This document shows positions 9,950 through 19,840 of a DNA stretch of 64,000 nt, piece after piece. The notes below the pieces were generated by a model. The model saw only the letters and a program-made list of their open reading frames with translations, was not told where the DNA came from and did no database searches. A program made the position numbers and the translations under genes. Numbering within the stretch: the stretch's first letter is position 1; every line of letters starts with the position of its first letter. This DNA is from Serratia sp. FDAARGOS_506 (GTDB lineage Bacteria > Pseudomonadota > Gammaproteobacteria > Enterobacterales > Enterobacteriaceae): the NCBI RefSeq assembly GCF_003812745.1, contig NZ_CP033831.1:3534001-3598000 (forward strand), in the 5' to 3' direction.

Positions 9950-9965
9950 TGAAACCCTTGTTTAA
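9950..9965 (+). promoter_or_regulatory. TGAAAC inverted repeat upstream of kdgR
   Basis: TGAAAC, four bases, GTTTAA: one base short of a perfect palindrome. Such TGAAAC/GTTTCA symmetry resembles KdgR operators, so it may be an autoregulatory or yebQ-kdgR intergenic site. It lies 38 bases before the kdgR start. Similarity to the operator class is from memory, and function is inferred. Confidence 0.35.
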
Positions 9966-10002
9966 ATTTCCTGAAACAAATCCGTTAAGTAGGGTATTCA
10001 CC

Positions 10003-10794
10003 ATGGCTAACGCAGATTCAGACAAGCAACCGGATGCCGTCTCATCCGTGATGAAAGTGTTCGGCATTTTGCAGGCGCTCGGCGATGAGCGCGAAATTGG
10101 CATTACCGAACTGTCCCAGCGGGTGATGATGTCCAAAAGCACCGTCTACCGTTTTCTGCAAACCATGAAATCGCTGGGCTACGTCTCGCAGGAAGGCGAG
10201 ACGGAAAAGTATGCGCTGACGCTCAAGCTGTTCGAGCTGGGCGCAAAATCGCTGCAGAATGTCGATCTGATCCGCAGCGCCGACGTACAGATGCGAGAGC
10301 TGTCGAACCGCACCCGCGAAACCATCCACCTCGGTGCCCTGGACGAGGACGGCATCGTCTATATCCACAAGATTGACGCAATGTACAACCTGCGCATGTA
10401 TTCGCGCATCGGCCGCCGCAACCCGCTGCACAGCACCGCCATCGGTAAAGTGCTGCTGGCCTGGCGCGATCGGGATGAGGTGGCGCAGATCCTGTCGCAG
10501 ATTGAATTTACCCGCAGCACCGAGCATACCCTGACCAGCGCCGCCGAACTGTTGCCGGTGCTGGAGCGGGTGCGCGAGCAGGGATACGGCGAAGATGCCG
10601 AGGAGCAGGAGGCGGGGATCCGCTGCATCGCGGTGCCGGTCTTCGATCGGTTCGGGGTGGCGATCGCCGGGCTGAGCCTCTCTTTCCCGACGCTGCGTTT
10701 TTCCGACGCGGCGCGGGAGGAGTATGTGGCGCTGCTGCACGTCGCCGCCCGGCGCATCAGTGAACAGCAGGGCTATCACGACTACCCGTTCTAA
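10003..10794 (+). CDS. kdgR: IclR-family transcriptional repressor KdgR
   Basis: Repressor of pectin, galacturonate and 2-keto-3-deoxygluconate catabolism; KDG is the usual inducer. The 263 residues equal E. coli. The N-terminal winged helix-turn-helix (about 14-75) includes GITELSQRVMMSKSTVYRFLQ. The IclR effector domain (about 85-255) includes TIHLGALDEDGIVYIHKID and the conserved GIRCIAVPVFDRFG. The frame is open to 9868, but MANADSDKQPD at 10003 is the family start. The E. coli neighbour on this side (mgrB) is absent; the phosphonate cluster begins here instead. Confidence 0.96.
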   Translation: MANADSDKQPDAVSSVMKVFGILQALGDEREIGITELSQRVMMSKSTVYRFLQTMKSLGYVSQEGETEKYALTLKLFELGAKSLQNVDLIRSADVQMRELSNRTRETIHLGALDEDGIVYIHKIDAMYNLRMYSRIGRRNPLHSTAIGKVLLAWRDRDEVAQILSQIEFTRSTEHTLTSAAELLPVLERVREQGYGEDAEEQEAGIRCIAVPVFDRFGVAIAGLSLSFPTLRFSDAAREEYVALLHVAARRISEQQGYHDYPF

Positions 10795-10809
10795 CCCTTC
10801 GCTTCGATG

Positions 10810-10839
10810 AACAAGGTGCGGCCATGGCAGCGCCTTGTT
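10810..10839. terminator. Terminator between convergent kdgR and phnV
   Basis: Ten-base stem AACAAGGTGC / GCGCCTTGTT with one G-T pair and a ten-base loop. TATTTT follows on the plus strand. It sits between the kdgR stop and the phnV stop and probably serves both directions. Confidence 0.7.
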
Positions 10840-10840
10840 G

Positions 10841-11644
10841 CTATTTTGCGCCCGGCGTCAGCCGCTGCGCAATCCGCTCCAGCACTAACATCAGCAGCAG
10901 CGTGGCCGCCACCAGGATCATGGTCAGCGTCGCGCCGTTGGCGATGCTGCCCCGATCGGTCAGGCTGAAGATGGTGACCGGCAGCGTCGCCCAGCTCGGT
11001 GGGTAGATCATCATGGTCGCGCCCAGCTCACCCATCGACAGCGACAGGCTGAGGGCGAAGGCGGAGATCATATAGGGGGCGATCATTGGCAGCGTAACGT
11101 GGCGCAGGCGGAACAGCGGCGAAGCGCCCAGGCTGGCCGCGACGTTCTCGTAGTCGCTCGACAGCCGGGTAAGCCCGGCCATCACGTTGCCGAAGGTGAA
11201 CGCGGAAATCAGCACGAAATGGGCGACGGGCACGATCAGGAAGGTGCCGTTCATCTGCAGTGGCCCCTGGCTGAACGCCACCAGCATGCCTAAACCGATC
11301 GACACCGAAGGCACCGCGCTGGGTATGAAGAACAGCGTGCTCAGCAGGCGCTGGCCGCGCCCCTGATGGTGGCGCAGCGCCAACGCTGCCCAGGTGCCGC
11401 ACAGCAGCGCGAACAGGCTGGCGCTGAAACCGATAACCAGGCTGGAGAACAGCGCGTCCCAGGAGGCGCCACCGAAGGCCTGGCGAAAATGACTGAGGGT
11501 GAAGCCGCTCGGCAACACGCCGTTCCACTGTTCGCTCAGGCTGGACATCAGGATCACTGCCAACGGCAGGCAGAAGAACAGGGCGAACAACGTGACCGCC
11601 AACGTACAGGTCAGGGTGCGGCCGGTGCGGGACCAAATCAACAT
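10841..11644 (-). CDS. phnV: 2-aminoethylphosphonate ABC transporter permease PhnV
   Basis: One of two inner-membrane permeases of the PhnSTUV importer for 2-aminoethylphosphonate (AEP). The 267-residue product has about six membrane helices and a permease EAA loop (ENVAASLGASPLFRLRHVTLP region, about 165-190) that docks on the ATPase. It begins three bases after the phnU stop, in an operon phnR-S-T-U-V. Assignment to AEP rather than another spermidine/iron-type permease rests on the neighbouring phnW, phnX and phnR. The order follows the Salmonella phnRSTUV cluster. Confidence 0.88.
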   Translation of the reverse strand: MLIWSRTGRTLTCTLAVTLFALFFCLPLAVILMSSLSEQWNGVLPSGFTLSHFRQAFGGASWDALFSSLVIGFSASLFALLCGTWAALALRHHQGRGQRLLSTLFFIPSAVPSVSIGLGMLVAFSQGPLQMNGTFLIVPVAHFVLISAFTFGNVMAGLTRLSSDYENVAASLGASPLFRLRHVTLPMIAPYMISAFALSLSLSMGELGATMMIYPPSWATLPVTIFSLTDRGSIANGATLTMILVAATLLLMLVLERIAQRLTPGAK

Positions 11645-11646
11645 CG

Positions 11647-12510
11647 TCAGTTCCTCAGCCCGGCGCGCGCCGCGGCGTAGCGGTAAAGGGAGAATAGCCC
11701 GAGCGACAGCGAGATATTCACGACGGCGATCGTGCAGGCGATGGCGTAATCCGACTCCAGTATTGCTTTGGAGTAGACCATCATCGGCAGTGTGGTGACG
11801 CCCTTGGCGCCGATAAACAACACGATGCCGAATTCATTGGTGGTCAACAGCAGGCATAGACTGCCGCCGGCCAGCAAGGCCGGCAGCGCGGCCGGCAAAA
11901 TCACCTGGCGCACCACACGCCCCGGCCGGGCGCCGAGAATGCTGGCGGCCTCGAGCTGGCTGCGATCGATCTGCGACAGCGCCGCCATCAGCGGGCGCAT
12001 CACCAGTGGCGTAAACACGGTGATTTCCGCCAGGATCACGCCCCAGATGGAGTAAAGAAAGTCCACCGGCGGCAGGGTAAAACCGAAGGTTGCCATCAGC
12101 GTGCCGTTCAGCAAGCCGGCAGAGCCGTAGATAAAGGTGAAGGCCAAGGTGATCAGGAAGGTCGGCATGGCGATAAAGGTATCGATCACCCGGGCGATCA
12201 GCCTGCTGCCGGGGAACGGCGTGAACACCAGCAGCAGCGACAGCAGGGTACCGAGCACCAGGCAGCCCAGCGTTGCCAGCAGCGCAATCTGCAGCGTGTT
12301 GAGCAGGGCGCCGATAAAGCGTCGGGATTCGAACACCTGTTGCAGTGCGGCGGTGCTGAACAGCCCCTGCTCGTCGGTAAATGCCTGTTTGACGATCAGC
12401 GCCAGCGGGTAGAAAAACAGCGTCGCCAGCACCAGCAGCGGCAACAGGATCCACAGTCGGCGCGGCAGCCGCAGCCGCTGGGCCGGGCGAATAAGCGTAG
12501 AGTCGGTCAT
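11647..12510 (-). CDS. phnU: 2-aminoethylphosphonate ABC transporter permease PhnU
   Basis: Second permease of the AEP importer, 287 residues with about six helices. The EAA-type loop reads LEAASILGARPGRVVRQVILP. It starts two bases after the phnT stop, so the cistrons are almost contiguous and probably translationally linked. It pairs with PhnV as a heterodimeric channel. Confidence 0.88.
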   Translation of the reverse strand: MTDSTLIRPAQRLRLPRRLWILLPLLVLATLFFYPLALIVKQAFTDEQGLFSTAALQQVFESRRFIGALLNTLQIALLATLGCLVLGTLLSLLLVFTPFPGSRLIARVIDTFIAMPTFLITLAFTFIYGSAGLLNGTLMATFGFTLPPVDFLYSIWGVILAEITVFTPLVMRPLMAALSQIDRSQLEAASILGARPGRVVRQVILPAALPALLAGGSLCLLLTTNEFGIVLFIGAKGVTTLPMMVYSKAILESDYAIACTIAVVNISLSLGLFSLYRYAAARAGLRN

Positions 12511-12511
12511 G

Positions 12512-13648
12512 TCAGTCCTCGATCAGTACCGCGTCGTCGGGGGCGAAATAGAGCGGCACGCGCTCGCCGAGCTGCGGCATCTGGCTGCGATGGGTGGTGA
12601 CCACGCGCAGCGGATGGCCTTCCGCGTCGAACTGCAGGTGCGTCAACTCCCCCTGCCAGTGAATATCGCACAGCGTACCGATGATGCAGTTGCTGCGTTG
12701 GGCATCGGCATCGAGCGCAATATGCTGCGGCCGAATGCACAGCAATTTGTCGAAGCCGCGTTGTGCGCCGTAGGTGAAGCAGCCGATCACTTTGCCGGCG
12801 CAGCTGACGGTGGTCATGCCTTGCCCGGTGGTCGTCTCCAGCGCGGTGGCCGGCAGCAGGTTGGCGCGGCCGAGGAACTCGGCGGCGAAGCGGTTCGTTG
12901 GATGATGATACAGCGCGCGGGTCTCGCCGTGGGCGATCAGGTGGCCGTCGCGCATGATGCCGATCTTGTCCGCCAGCGTCAGTGCTTCGCCCTGATCGTG
13001 GGTGACGTACAGGATGGTCAAGTCAGGCAACTCACGGTGCAGGCGGGCGATCTCTTCCACCATGCTGTGGCGAATTTGCGCGTCCAGCGCCGACAGCGGC
13101 TCATCCAACAGCAGTACTTTGGGGCGCACCGCGATGGCGCGAGCGATCGCCACCCGCTGTTGTTGGCCGCCGGAGAGCTGGCTGGGATAGCGCTTGGCGT
13201 AGGCGGACATGCCGACGATGGCCAACGCCTCTTCGACGCGCTCGGCGGTCAGGCCGCGCGGCTTGCCCTGGGCGCGCAGGCCGAACGCCACATTGTCCTC
13301 GACGCGCATATGCGGAAACAGCGCGTAGTTCTGCACCACCATGCCCAGACCACGCTCATAGGGCGGCACGTCGGTGACATCGGCGTCACCGATGGTAATG
13401 CGACCTGCGGAGGGCTGCACGAATCCGGCGATCGCCCGCAGCACGGTGGTTTTACCCGAACCGGAGGGGCCAATCAGCGCCAGCACTTCGCCGGGGGCGA
13501 TAGTCAGCGTCAGGGGTTTCAGCACTTCGGTGCCGCGATACGACACGCTGACGCGGTCGAGCTGAATACCCGATGGCCCGGCGATGTCTTGGCTGTTATC
13601 CCGCGCCTCGGCGCGGGAAGAGAGAATAGCAGGCATCGTCAGAGTCAT
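12512..13648 (-). CDS. phnT: 2-aminoethylphosphonate ABC transporter ATPase PhnT
   Basis: ATPase of the AEP importer, 378 residues from the ATG at 13648. An upstream ATG at 13666 would add six residues, but 13648 makes an ATGA overlap with the phnS stop and has AAGGTG at good spacing. Walker [10 protein letters not shown], the Q-loop, signature LSGGQQQR, Walker B LLLDEP and the switch histidine (YVTHD) are all intact. The C-terminal about 100 residues form a TOBE-type regulatory domain typical of the CUT1/spermidine-iron class. Confidence 0.9.
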   Translation of the reverse strand: MTLTMPAILSSRAEARDNSQDIAGPSGIQLDRVSVSYRGTEVLKPLTLTIAPGEVLALIGPSGSGKTTVLRAIAGFVQPSAGRITIGDADVTDVPPYERGLGMVVQNYALFPHMRVEDNVAFGLRAQGKPRGLTAERVEEALAIVGMSAYAKRYPSQLSGGQQQRVAIARAIAVRPKVLLLDEPLSALDAQIRHSMVEEIARLHRELPDLTILYVTHDQGEALTLADKIGIMRDGHLIAHGETRALYHHPTNRFAAEFLGRANLLPATALETTTGQGMTTVSCAGKVIGCFTYGAQRGFDKLLCIRPQHIALDADAQRSNCIIGTLCDIHWQGELTHLQFDAEGHPLRVVTTHRSQMPQLGERVPLYFAPDDAVLIED

Positions 13649-14655
13649 TCGGTCACCTTGTGCCAACGGGAGATGTCGGCAGACAGACTGCTCACCACTT
13701 CATTCCAGTCCGGCGCCCAGATGTCCACGCCTTTCAGCGCTGCCTGCGACTGCTTGAAGTTATCGTCGGTCGGGGTCACGTCTTTACGCACCGGCATACC
13801 GTAGGAGATGGCGCTGACGCTGCTCTGCGCTTCTTTGCTCAGCAGGAAGTCGATCAGCTTTTTACCGTTGGCGCCTTGCGGTGCACCTTGCACCAGGCCG
13901 ACATAGTAAGGCAGTACCAGCGTGCTGCGCTTGCCGTCCGGCCCGGCCGGCCAGAACACCTTCACGTTCGGGTTGCTGCGCATCTGCGCCAGGTTCATCT
14001 GCAGATCGCCGTTAGCCACCAACAGCTCGCCTTTATTGACCAGCGCAGTCAGCTTGCCGGTAGAAGCGGAAGGGCCGACGTTATTGCTTTGCAGCTTGCC
14101 GAGGTAGTCGAAACCGGCGTCTTTGCTACCGAAGCTGTGAAATGCCTGCAGCATCACCGCGGTGCCGTCACCCGCCTGGCCTGGCGTGGAGTACTGCAGC
14201 TTGTTGCGGAACTGCACATCCAGCAGCTGTTGATAGCTGGCGGGCGCTTGCGGCAACAGTTTGGCGTTATAGATGAAGCTCAGGTAGTTGTTCACCAGCG
14301 GCACGAACTGCGGCTGGGCGTCGGCTATCTGCGCGGCATCCTGCGGAGTGAAGTCCTGCAGCAGTTTTTCCGCGGCGGCGCGCTGGATGAATGGCGGCAG
14401 CGTGACCAGCACGTCGGCCTGCGGGTTGCTGCGTTCTTTCGACAGCCGCTCTACGATGGCGCCGGAGCCGCCTTCGACGTATTGCACCTTGATGCCGGTT
14501 GCCTGAGTGAAGGCGTCGAACTGGGTTTGATACCAGCTGTGATCGCCGTCGTGCAAACCATCGGCGGAGTAGACGGTCACCACCGCATCGGCGGCCCAGG
14601 CCGGCGCGGAGCCGAGTGCGATGGCGGTCATCACGACCAGACGAGAAAGTTTCAT
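13645..14655 (-). CDS. phnS: 2-aminoethylphosphonate periplasmic binding protein PhnS
   Basis: Periplasmic substrate receptor of the AEP importer, 336 residues, in the ferric/spermidine binding-protein fold ([27 protein letters not shown]). A signal peptide at about 1-23 ends APAWAADA. The frame stays open to a TTG at 14736, but the ATG at 14655 begins the signal peptide. A PhnR-type palindrome lies 35-48 bases upstream, so phnSTUV can be expressed separately from phnR. The stop overlaps the phnT start. Confidence 0.9.
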   Translation of the reverse strand: MKLSRLVVMTAIALGSAPAWAADAVVTVYSADGLHDGDHSWYQTQFDAFTQATGIKVQYVEGGSGAIVERLSKERSNPQADVLVTLPPFIQRAAAEKLLQDFTPQDAAQIADAQPQFVPLVNNYLSFIYNAKLLPQAPASYQQLLDVQFRNKLQYSTPGQAGDGTAVMLQAFHSFGSKDAGFDYLGKLQSNNVGPSASTGKLTALVNKGELLVANGDLQMNLAQMRSNPNVKVFWPAGPDGKRSTLVLPYYVGLVQGAPQGANGKKLIDFLLSKEAQSSVSAISYGMPVRKDVTPTDDNFKQSQAALKGVDIWAPDWNEVVSSLSADISRWHKVTE

Positions 14656-14689
14656 AGCTTCAGCCTCACTGTTGCGGGTTAATGCGAAA

Positions 14690-14703
14690 CTGGTATACAC
14701 CAG
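14690..14703. promoter_or_regulatory. Probable PhnR operator 1 (phnS promoter)
   Basis: CTGGTATACACCAG, a near-perfect palindrome containing TGGTATA-ACCA. It differs by one base in the core from the second copy before phnW. The HutC-type regulator PhnF of Mycobacterium binds TGGTATAGACCA, so the motif suits the GntR/HutC protein encoded next door. Repression of phnSTUV through this site is inferred. Confidence 0.75.
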
Positions 14704-14832
14704 ATATGCGGCCAAGCTAATGGGTGAATATGACAAACAAATGAAAGCGGCAAAATATATTTGCCGGCAACGGGGGATTGAGCGTGGGAGAGAAAGGTGG
14801 GGCGGCGGGCGCAGCCCCTGTCTTGCCGGGGG

Positions 14833-15552
14833 TTAAAGCGTATCGACTTCGATGCGCAGGCTGTCGTGGCGCCAGTATTCGATATCAAAATCGAGAATGC
14901 GGCCGTGCTGATCGTAATTCAAGCGGCGCAGCAATAAAGCGGGCAGGCCGACCATGGCGCCGAGCGCGTTGGCGGCGCGGTAAGGCAGAGCCGTCGGGTA
15001 GAACGACAGGTGCATGTTGCTGTAAATCAATGCGTAATGCTGTTGATAGACCTCGGTCAGGCTGCCGTTGAGATCGTGGCTGAGCAGTTCCGGCACCCGC
15101 TGCGGTAGGCAGTGGTTTTCGCAGTAGCAGATCGCGCGGCCGTCGGCGTAGCGCACGCGGCGCAGCAGATACACCTGATCGAACGGTTCGAGCGCCAGCG
15201 ATTGCATGACGTCGAGCGGCACCGTGGTTTTCTCGCCGGACAACAGCGCAGTGCGCGGCGTTCGCCCCTGCTCCTGGCAGAGGCGGTGGAAGTTGGTGTT
15301 CTGCGTCGGATCCAACCACAGCCGTTCCGGCGTGACGAACCAGCCGCGGCGATCGGCGCGGTAGATGGCGCCGGTGGCCTCCAGCTGCGCCAGGCTCTCG
15401 CGAATGGTGACGCGAGTGGTGGAGAAAATGGCACACAGCTCGCGCTCCGAAGGCAGCTTGTCGCCCGCCTGCAGCGCGCCGCGGGTGATACGCGCCTGAA
15501 GCTGATCCTTTATCTGCAGATAGTGGGGCATATCGCCCTGATGTTCTTTCAT
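14833..15552 (-). CDS. phnR: GntR/HutC-family regulator PhnR of AEP uptake and breakdown
   Basis: Transcriptional regulator of 239 residues. The N-terminal winged helix-turn-helix (about 8-75) reads [37 protein letters not shown] in outline, the GntR signature. The C-terminal UTRA ligand domain (about 95-235) shows [24 protein letters not shown]. Its effector is probably AEP or a breakdown product. It lies between its two presumed target units, phnSTUV downstream and phnWX divergent, and a shared palindrome precedes each unit. Confidence 0.88.
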   Translation of the reverse strand: MKEHQGDMPHYLQIKDQLQARITRGALQAGDKLPSERELCAIFSTTRVTIRESLAQLEATGAIYRADRRGWFVTPERLWLDPTQNTNFHRLCQEQGRTPRTALLSGEKTTVPLDVMQSLALEPFDQVYLLRRVRYADGRAICYCENHCLPQRVPELLSHDLNGSLTEVYQQHYALIYSNMHLSFYPTALPYRAANALGAMVGLPALLLRRLNYDQHGRILDFDIEYWRHDSLRIEVDTL

Positions 15553-15680
15553 TTCATCTCGCTATGGCATCGGCCCGACATTCCGGCACGCGCTTATTAT
15601 ACATAGCCAGATGAATTTTTTGTTTCACCGCGCTTTGTCGTTTGACCAGGGAAGGAATTTGCCGCCACAATGATTGCAAT

Positions 15681-15694
15681 CTGGTATAGACCAA
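15681..15694. promoter_or_regulatory. Probable PhnR operator 2 (phnW promoter)
   Basis: CTGGTATAGACCAA includes TGGTATAGACCA, the same core as operator 1. It ends 13 bases before the phnW start and just before its AGGTG ribosome site, so a bound protein would block transcription of phnWX. It could also affect phnR, which is divergent. Confidence 0.8.
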
Positions 15695-15707
15695 ATAGGT
15701 GAATAAC

Positions 15708-16811
15708 ATGTCCGATCGTAAGTACCTGCTGTTGACCCCCGGCCCGTTGACCACGTCGAAGACGGTAAAAGAGGCGATGCTGTTCGACAGCTGCACCTGG
15801 GATGAAGATTACAACCTCGGCGTGGTGCAGCGCATCCGCCAACAGTTGGTGGCGCTGGCGACGCCGTCCGCCGGCTACACCTCGGTGTTACTGCAGGGCA
15901 GCGGCAGCTTTGCGGTGGAAGGCGTGCTGGGCACGGTCATCGGCCCGCAGGACAAGCTGTTGATCGTCAACAACGGTGCCTATGGGGCGCGGATGATCGA
16001 AATGGCACGGCTGATGGATATCGATCACCACGCTTTCGACTGCGGTGAGGTGAATGAGCCGGACGTGGCGGCGATGGAGGCGGTGCTGAAAAGTGATGCG
16101 CGCATCAGCCATATCGCCATGGTGCATTGCGAAACCACCACCGGCATGCTCAACCCGCTGCAGAAGGTCGCCGGCCTGGCGGCGCGCAATGGCAAGACCT
16201 TTATCGTCGACGCGATGAGCAGCTTCGGTGGCATCCCGCTGGATGTGGACGCGCTGGGCGTTGATTTTTTGATCAGCTCCGCTAACAAATGCATTCAGGG
16301 CGTGCCGGGCTTCGCTTTCGTCATCGCCCGCCGCAGCGAGCTGGAGAAATGCGCCGGGCGTTCACGCTCGCTGTCGCTGGATCTGTATGCCCAGTGGCGC
16401 TGTATGGAAGACCAGGCCGGCAAATGGCGCTTTACGTCGCCGACCCACACCGTGCTGGCCTTCGCGCAGGCGCTGAAAGAGCTGGAACACGAGGGCGGCA
16501 TTGCTGCGCGCCACCGGCGCTATCAGACCAATCAGCGGCGGCTGGTGGCGGGCATGCGTGAACTGGGCTTTGAGACTCTGCTCGATGATGCGTTGCATTC
16601 GCCGATCATCACCGCGTTCTATTCGCCAAAGGCCGACACATACCGCTTTGCCGAATTTTATCAGCGCCTGAAGCAGCAAGGGTTTGTGATCTATCCCGGC
16701 AAAGTGTCGCAGAGCGACTGCTTTCGCATCGGCAACATCGGGGAAATTTACCCGCAAGATATCGAACGTTTGCTGGCGGCAGTCGGGCAGGCGATGTACT
16801 GGAATCAATAA
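15708..16811 (+). CDS. phnW: 2-aminoethylphosphonate:pyruvate aminotransferase PhnW
   Basis: PLP enzyme that converts AEP and pyruvate to phosphonoacetaldehyde and alanine, the first step of AEP use as a phosphorus and nitrogen source. The 367 residues equal the Salmonella enzyme. Landmarks are [10 protein letters not shown] at the N-terminus, the cofactor lysine Lys194 in SSANKCIQG, and FRIGNIGEI near the C-terminus. A GTG at 15699 is in frame, but the ATG at 15708 has AGGTG six bases upstream. phnX follows after nine bases. Confidence 0.96.
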   Translation: MSDRKYLLLTPGPLTTSKTVKEAMLFDSCTWDEDYNLGVVQRIRQQLVALATPSAGYTSVLLQGSGSFAVEGVLGTVIGPQDKLLIVNNGAYGARMIEMARLMDIDHHAFDCGEVNEPDVAAMEAVLKSDARISHIAMVHCETTTGMLNPLQKVAGLAARNGKTFIVDAMSSFGGIPLDVDALGVDFLISSANKCIQGVPGFAFVIARRSELEKCAGRSRSLSLDLYAQWRCMEDQAGKWRFTSPTHTVLAFAQALKELEHEGGIAARHRRYQTNQRRLVAGMRELGFETLLDDALHSPIITAFYSPKADTYRFAEFYQRLKQQGFVIYPGKVSQSDCFRIGNIGEIYPQDIERLLAAVGQAMYWNQ

Positions 16812-16820
16812 GGATTGACC

Positions 16821-17630
16821 ATGAAACAGATCAACGCAGTGATCCTCGACTGGGCCGGCACCACGGTGGATTTCGGCTCCTTTGCGCCGACGCAAATTTT
16901 CGTCGAGGCGTTCAAACAAACCTTCGATATCGACATCAGCCTGGCGGAGGCGCGCATTCCGATGGGGCTGGGCAAATGGCAGCACATCGAAGCGCTGGGC
17001 AAACTGCCGGCGGTTGATGCCCGCTGGCGGCAGAAGCTGGGCCGCTCGATGAGCCATCAGGACATCGACGCGCTGTATCAGGCGTTTATGCCGCTGCAAA
17101 TCGCCAAAGTGATCGACTTCGCCGATCCCATCGAGGGCGTGCCGCAGGTGATTGCCGAGCTGCGCGAACAGGGCATTAAAATCGGCTCCTGCTCCGGTTA
17201 TCCGCGTGCGGTGATGGAAGTGCTGGTGCCCGCCGCTGCGCAGCGCGGCTACGCGCCGGATTACTGGGTCGCCACTGACGATCTCGCGGCCGGTGGCCGG
17301 CCAGGGCCGTGGATGGCGTTGCAGAACGTCATCGCGCTGGGCATCGATGCGGTGGCGCACTGCGTGAAAGTGGATGACGCGGTGCCGGGCATTACTGAAG
17401 GGTTGAACGCCGGGATGTGGAGTGTCGGATTGGCACTGTCCGGCAACGAGTTCGGTGCGACCTGGCAGGAGTACCGCCAAATGCCGGAAGGTGAGATAGA
17501 GCAGCGCCGTACGGCGGCCGCCGATAAGCTGTATGCGGCGGGCGCACATTATGTGATAGACACGCTGGCGCAATTGCCGGGCGTGATCGCCGACATCAAC
17601 CGGCGGCTGGCCAACGGCGAGCGGCCGTAA
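16821..17630 (+). CDS. phnX: Phosphonoacetaldehyde hydrolase (phosphonatase) PhnX
   Basis: HAD-superfamily enzyme that splits phosphonoacetaldehyde into acetaldehyde and phosphate by way of a Schiff base. The 269-residue product has nucleophile Asp10 in LDWAGTT, with Ala12 where most HAD phosphatases have Asp, a hallmark of phosphonatase. The cap domain carries Lys52 in GLGKWQHI, the expected Schiff-base lysine. Later motifs include GSCSGYPR and [14 protein letters not shown] precedes the ATG at 16821. It forms an operon with phnW. Confidence 0.96.
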   Translation: MKQINAVILDWAGTTVDFGSFAPTQIFVEAFKQTFDIDISLAEARIPMGLGKWQHIEALGKLPAVDARWRQKLGRSMSHQDIDALYQAFMPLQIAKVIDFADPIEGVPQVIAELREQGIKIGSCSGYPRAVMEVLVPAAAQRGYAPDYWVATDDLAAGGRPGPWMALQNVIALGIDAVAHCVKVDDAVPGITEGLNAGMWSVGLALSGNEFGATWQEYRQMPEGEIEQRRTAAADKLYAAGAHYVIDTLAQLPGVIADINRRLANGERP

Positions 17631-17649
17631 CGACCGAGCGCGGGGCATA

Positions 17650-17679
17650 AAAAAACCGGGGATGATCCCCGGTTTTTTT
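17650..17679. terminator. Bidirectional terminator between phnX and tcyP
   Basis: A-run, stem AACCGGGGAT / ATCCCCGGTT with a two-base centre, and a T-run. The symmetry lets it end both the plus-strand phnWX and the minus-strand tcyP transcripts. Confidence 0.9.
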
Positions 17680-17694
17680 CGTTTTGAGACGGCG

Positions 17695-19086
17695 TTAACG
17701 GTGAGCCAATTCGACTTCGTCTTCGCTGTCCATCACGGCTTTGTCGGTTTGCTTCATCAGCTGGCTGGTAATGGTGCCCGCCGCCATGGAGCCGTTGACG
17801 TTCAGCGCGGTACGGCCCATGTCGATCAGCGGTTCGACCGAGATCAGCAGCGCGACCAGCGTCACCGGCAGACCCATCGCCGGCAGTACGATCAGCGCGG
17901 CGAAGGTGGCGCCGCCACCCACGCCCGCCACGCCGGCGGAGCTGATGGTGACGATGCCGACCAGGGTGGCGATCCACACCGGATCCAGCGGGTTGATGCC
18001 AACGGTTGGCGCAACCATTACCGCCAGCATTGCCGGGTAGAGGCCTGCGCAACCGTTCTGGCCGATGGTGGCGCCGAACGACGCCGAGAAGCTGGCGATG
18101 GATTCCGGCACGCCCAGGCGGCGGGTCTGCGCTTCCACGTTCAATGGAATGCTGGCGGCGCTGGAGCGGCTGGTGAAGGCGAAGGTGATCACCGGCCACA
18201 CCTTGCGGAAGAACTTCATCGGGTTAACGCCGGTGAAGGCCAGCAGGACAGCGTGTACCACGAACATGATGGCCAGGCCGATGTACGAGGCCACCACGAA
18301 GCTACCGAGCTTGACGATGTCGTGAATGTTGGAACCGGCGACCACTTTGGTCATCAGCGCCAGCACGCCGTACGGCGTCAGCTTCATGACCAAACGCACC
18401 AGTTTCATCACCCAGGCCTGCAGGGTGTCGATAGCGACCAGCACGCGCTCGCCTTTCGGCTTGTCGTCTTTCAGCAGCTGCAGCGACGCCACGCCGAGGA
18501 AGGTGGCGAAGATCACCACGCTGATGATCGACGTCGGGCTGGCGCCAGTCAGATCGGCGAACGGGTTTTTCGGAATGAACGACAGCACCATCTGCGGCAC
18601 GGTCAGATCGGCCAGTTTGCCCACGTAGTTGGTTTGGATCGCCGTCAGGCGAGCGCTTTCCTGCGCGCCTTGCACCAGACCTTCGGCGGTCAGGCCGAAC
18701 AGGTTGGTGACCAGCACGCCCACGAGCGCCGAGATCAGCGTGGTGAACAGCAGCGTGCCGATAGTCAGGACGCTGATTTTGCCCAGGGAAGAGGCGTTGT
18801 GCAGCTTGGCCACCGCGCTCAGGATCGAGGCGAACACCAGCGGCATGACGATCATTTGCAACAGCTGCACATAGCCGTTGCCGACGATGTTGAACCAGCT
18901 GATGGATTCTTTCAGCACCGGGTTGTCGGAGCCGTACACCAGCTGCAGGCCCAGGCCGAACACCACGCCGACCACCAGGCCGACCAGCACTTTTTTCGCC
19001 AGGCTCCATTGCTTGTGGCGGGTTTGCGCCAACAGCAACAGGAGCGCGACAAACACCAGCACGTTAATCACGAGCGGAAGATTCAT
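17695..19086 (-). CDS. tcyP: L-cystine transporter TcyP (YdjN)
   Basis: Sodium- or proton-coupled cystine symporter of the DAACS (SLC1) family; with TcyJ it supplies cystine. The 463 residues match E. coli in length and run as a close homologue. It has about nine membrane segments and the family core motifs [16 protein letters not shown] and [11 protein letters not shown] (helical hairpins), plus [18 protein letters not shown]. The ATG at 19086 has GGAG nine bases upstream; the longer frame to 19101 starts with TTG. It lies downstream of ydjM as in E. coli. The 3' end has a bidirectional terminator. Confidence 0.95.
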   Translation of the reverse strand: MNLPLVINVLVFVALLLLLAQTRHKQWSLAKKVLVGLVVGVVFGLGLQLVYGSDNPVLKESISWFNIVGNGYVQLLQMIVMPLVFASILSAVAKLHNASSLGKISVLTIGTLLFTTLISALVGVLVTNLFGLTAEGLVQGAQESARLTAIQTNYVGKLADLTVPQMVLSFIPKNPFADLTGASPTSIISVVIFATFLGVASLQLLKDDKPKGERVLVAIDTLQAWVMKLVRLVMKLTPYGVLALMTKVVAGSNIHDIVKLGSFVVASYIGLAIMFVVHAVLLAFTGVNPMKFFRKVWPVITFAFTSRSSAASIPLNVEAQTRRLGVPESIASFSASFGATIGQNGCAGLYPAMLAVMVAPTVGINPLDPVWIATLVGIVTISSAGVAGVGGGATFAALIVLPAMGLPVTLVALLISVEPLIDMGRTALNVNGSMAAGTITSQLMKQTDKAVMDSEDEVELAHR

Positions 19087-19267
19087 CCCCAATGTCTCCA
19101 ATAATCTTTCTTATAAAAACGACTACGCATCACGTATGTCGCGATGTAAATATCGTAACAGTTTGCCGAGTGGCCTACTTATATCCAAATGGAATTTGAT
19201 ATAGCTTTTTGTGTGTTTTTGTTCGTTTTATATACGCAAGGGTGATGGGTTGAGTCTGTTTTTGTGA

Positions 19268-19816
19268 TCAGAGTCTGATATTTCTGATTTGCTCAACATA
19301 GGATTGCACCGGCAGGGTGAAATCACCTTGCCAACAGATGGCAAACGCCACCAGGCACAGACACAGCACGCGCTCGAGCTGGTTGCCTTTTTGCGAGTTG
19401 AGCAGCGGCAGGCGAAAACGCCAGCGGCACGGCCACAGCAGCGGAACGCCGGCGGGGGTGAGCATATCGGCCAGCAGGTGGCTGAAGTAGCCGATGATCA
19501 TGGCGTGCAGCGCGTCTGCCGGGATTGGCCAGCTGCGCGGCACGTCCAACTGGAACAGCGCCATGCCGCCGGCTATCGCCAGCAGGCTGTGGGTGAAGCC
19601 GCGGTGGCCGAAGGCGCGGGCGATGGGCAGGGCAATCCAGCGCAGACGCTGGCCCAGTACCGACTTGGGGTGATCGATGTCCGGCAGCAGCGAGGTCAGC
19701 AGCGCGGCGGGTATGATGTGCCACCAGTCGCCGGTAGCCAGCTCTGGCGTGACTTCCGCCTTCTTGGCGAAGATCGCGCAAGCGACAGAGAAAATGAGAT
19801 GTCCTTCCGCAGTCAT
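19268..19816 (-). CDS. ydjM: Inner-membrane protein YdjM (DUF457), SOS-regulated
   Basis: Member of the YdjM/DUF457 family of membrane-bound proteins with metal-binding-type motifs; molecular role unknown. The 182 residues show DIDHPKSVLG and HRGFTHSL, the His/Asp-rich motifs that suggest a metal site, and two or three hydrophobic helices. E. coli ydjM is induced by DNA damage, and a LexA box lies 25 bases upstream of this start. The gene order ydjM-tcyP matches E. coli. Confidence 0.93.
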   Translation of the reverse strand: MTAEGHLIFSVACAIFAKKAEVTPELATGDWWHIIPAALLTSLLPDIDHPKSVLGQRLRWIALPIARAFGHRGFTHSLLAIAGGMALFQLDVPRSWPIPADALHAMIIGYFSHLLADMLTPAGVPLLWPCRWRFRLPLLNSQKGNQLERVLCLCLVAFAICWQGDFTLPVQSYVEQIRNIRL

Positions 19817-19840
19817 GCTGTTGCGATTCCGGCTGGTAAA

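Noticed and set aside
14656-14736. Longer PhnS start at the TTG (14736)
   Set aside because: It would place 27 residues ahead of a normal signal peptide and span the probable PhnR operator.
17662-19104. Long plus-strand ORF (480 codons) opposite tcyP
   Set aside because: It is rich in His, Gln, Arg and Asp with no hydrophobic core, the usual mirror of a GC-rich membrane protein gene, and tcyP on the other strand is a clear homologue.
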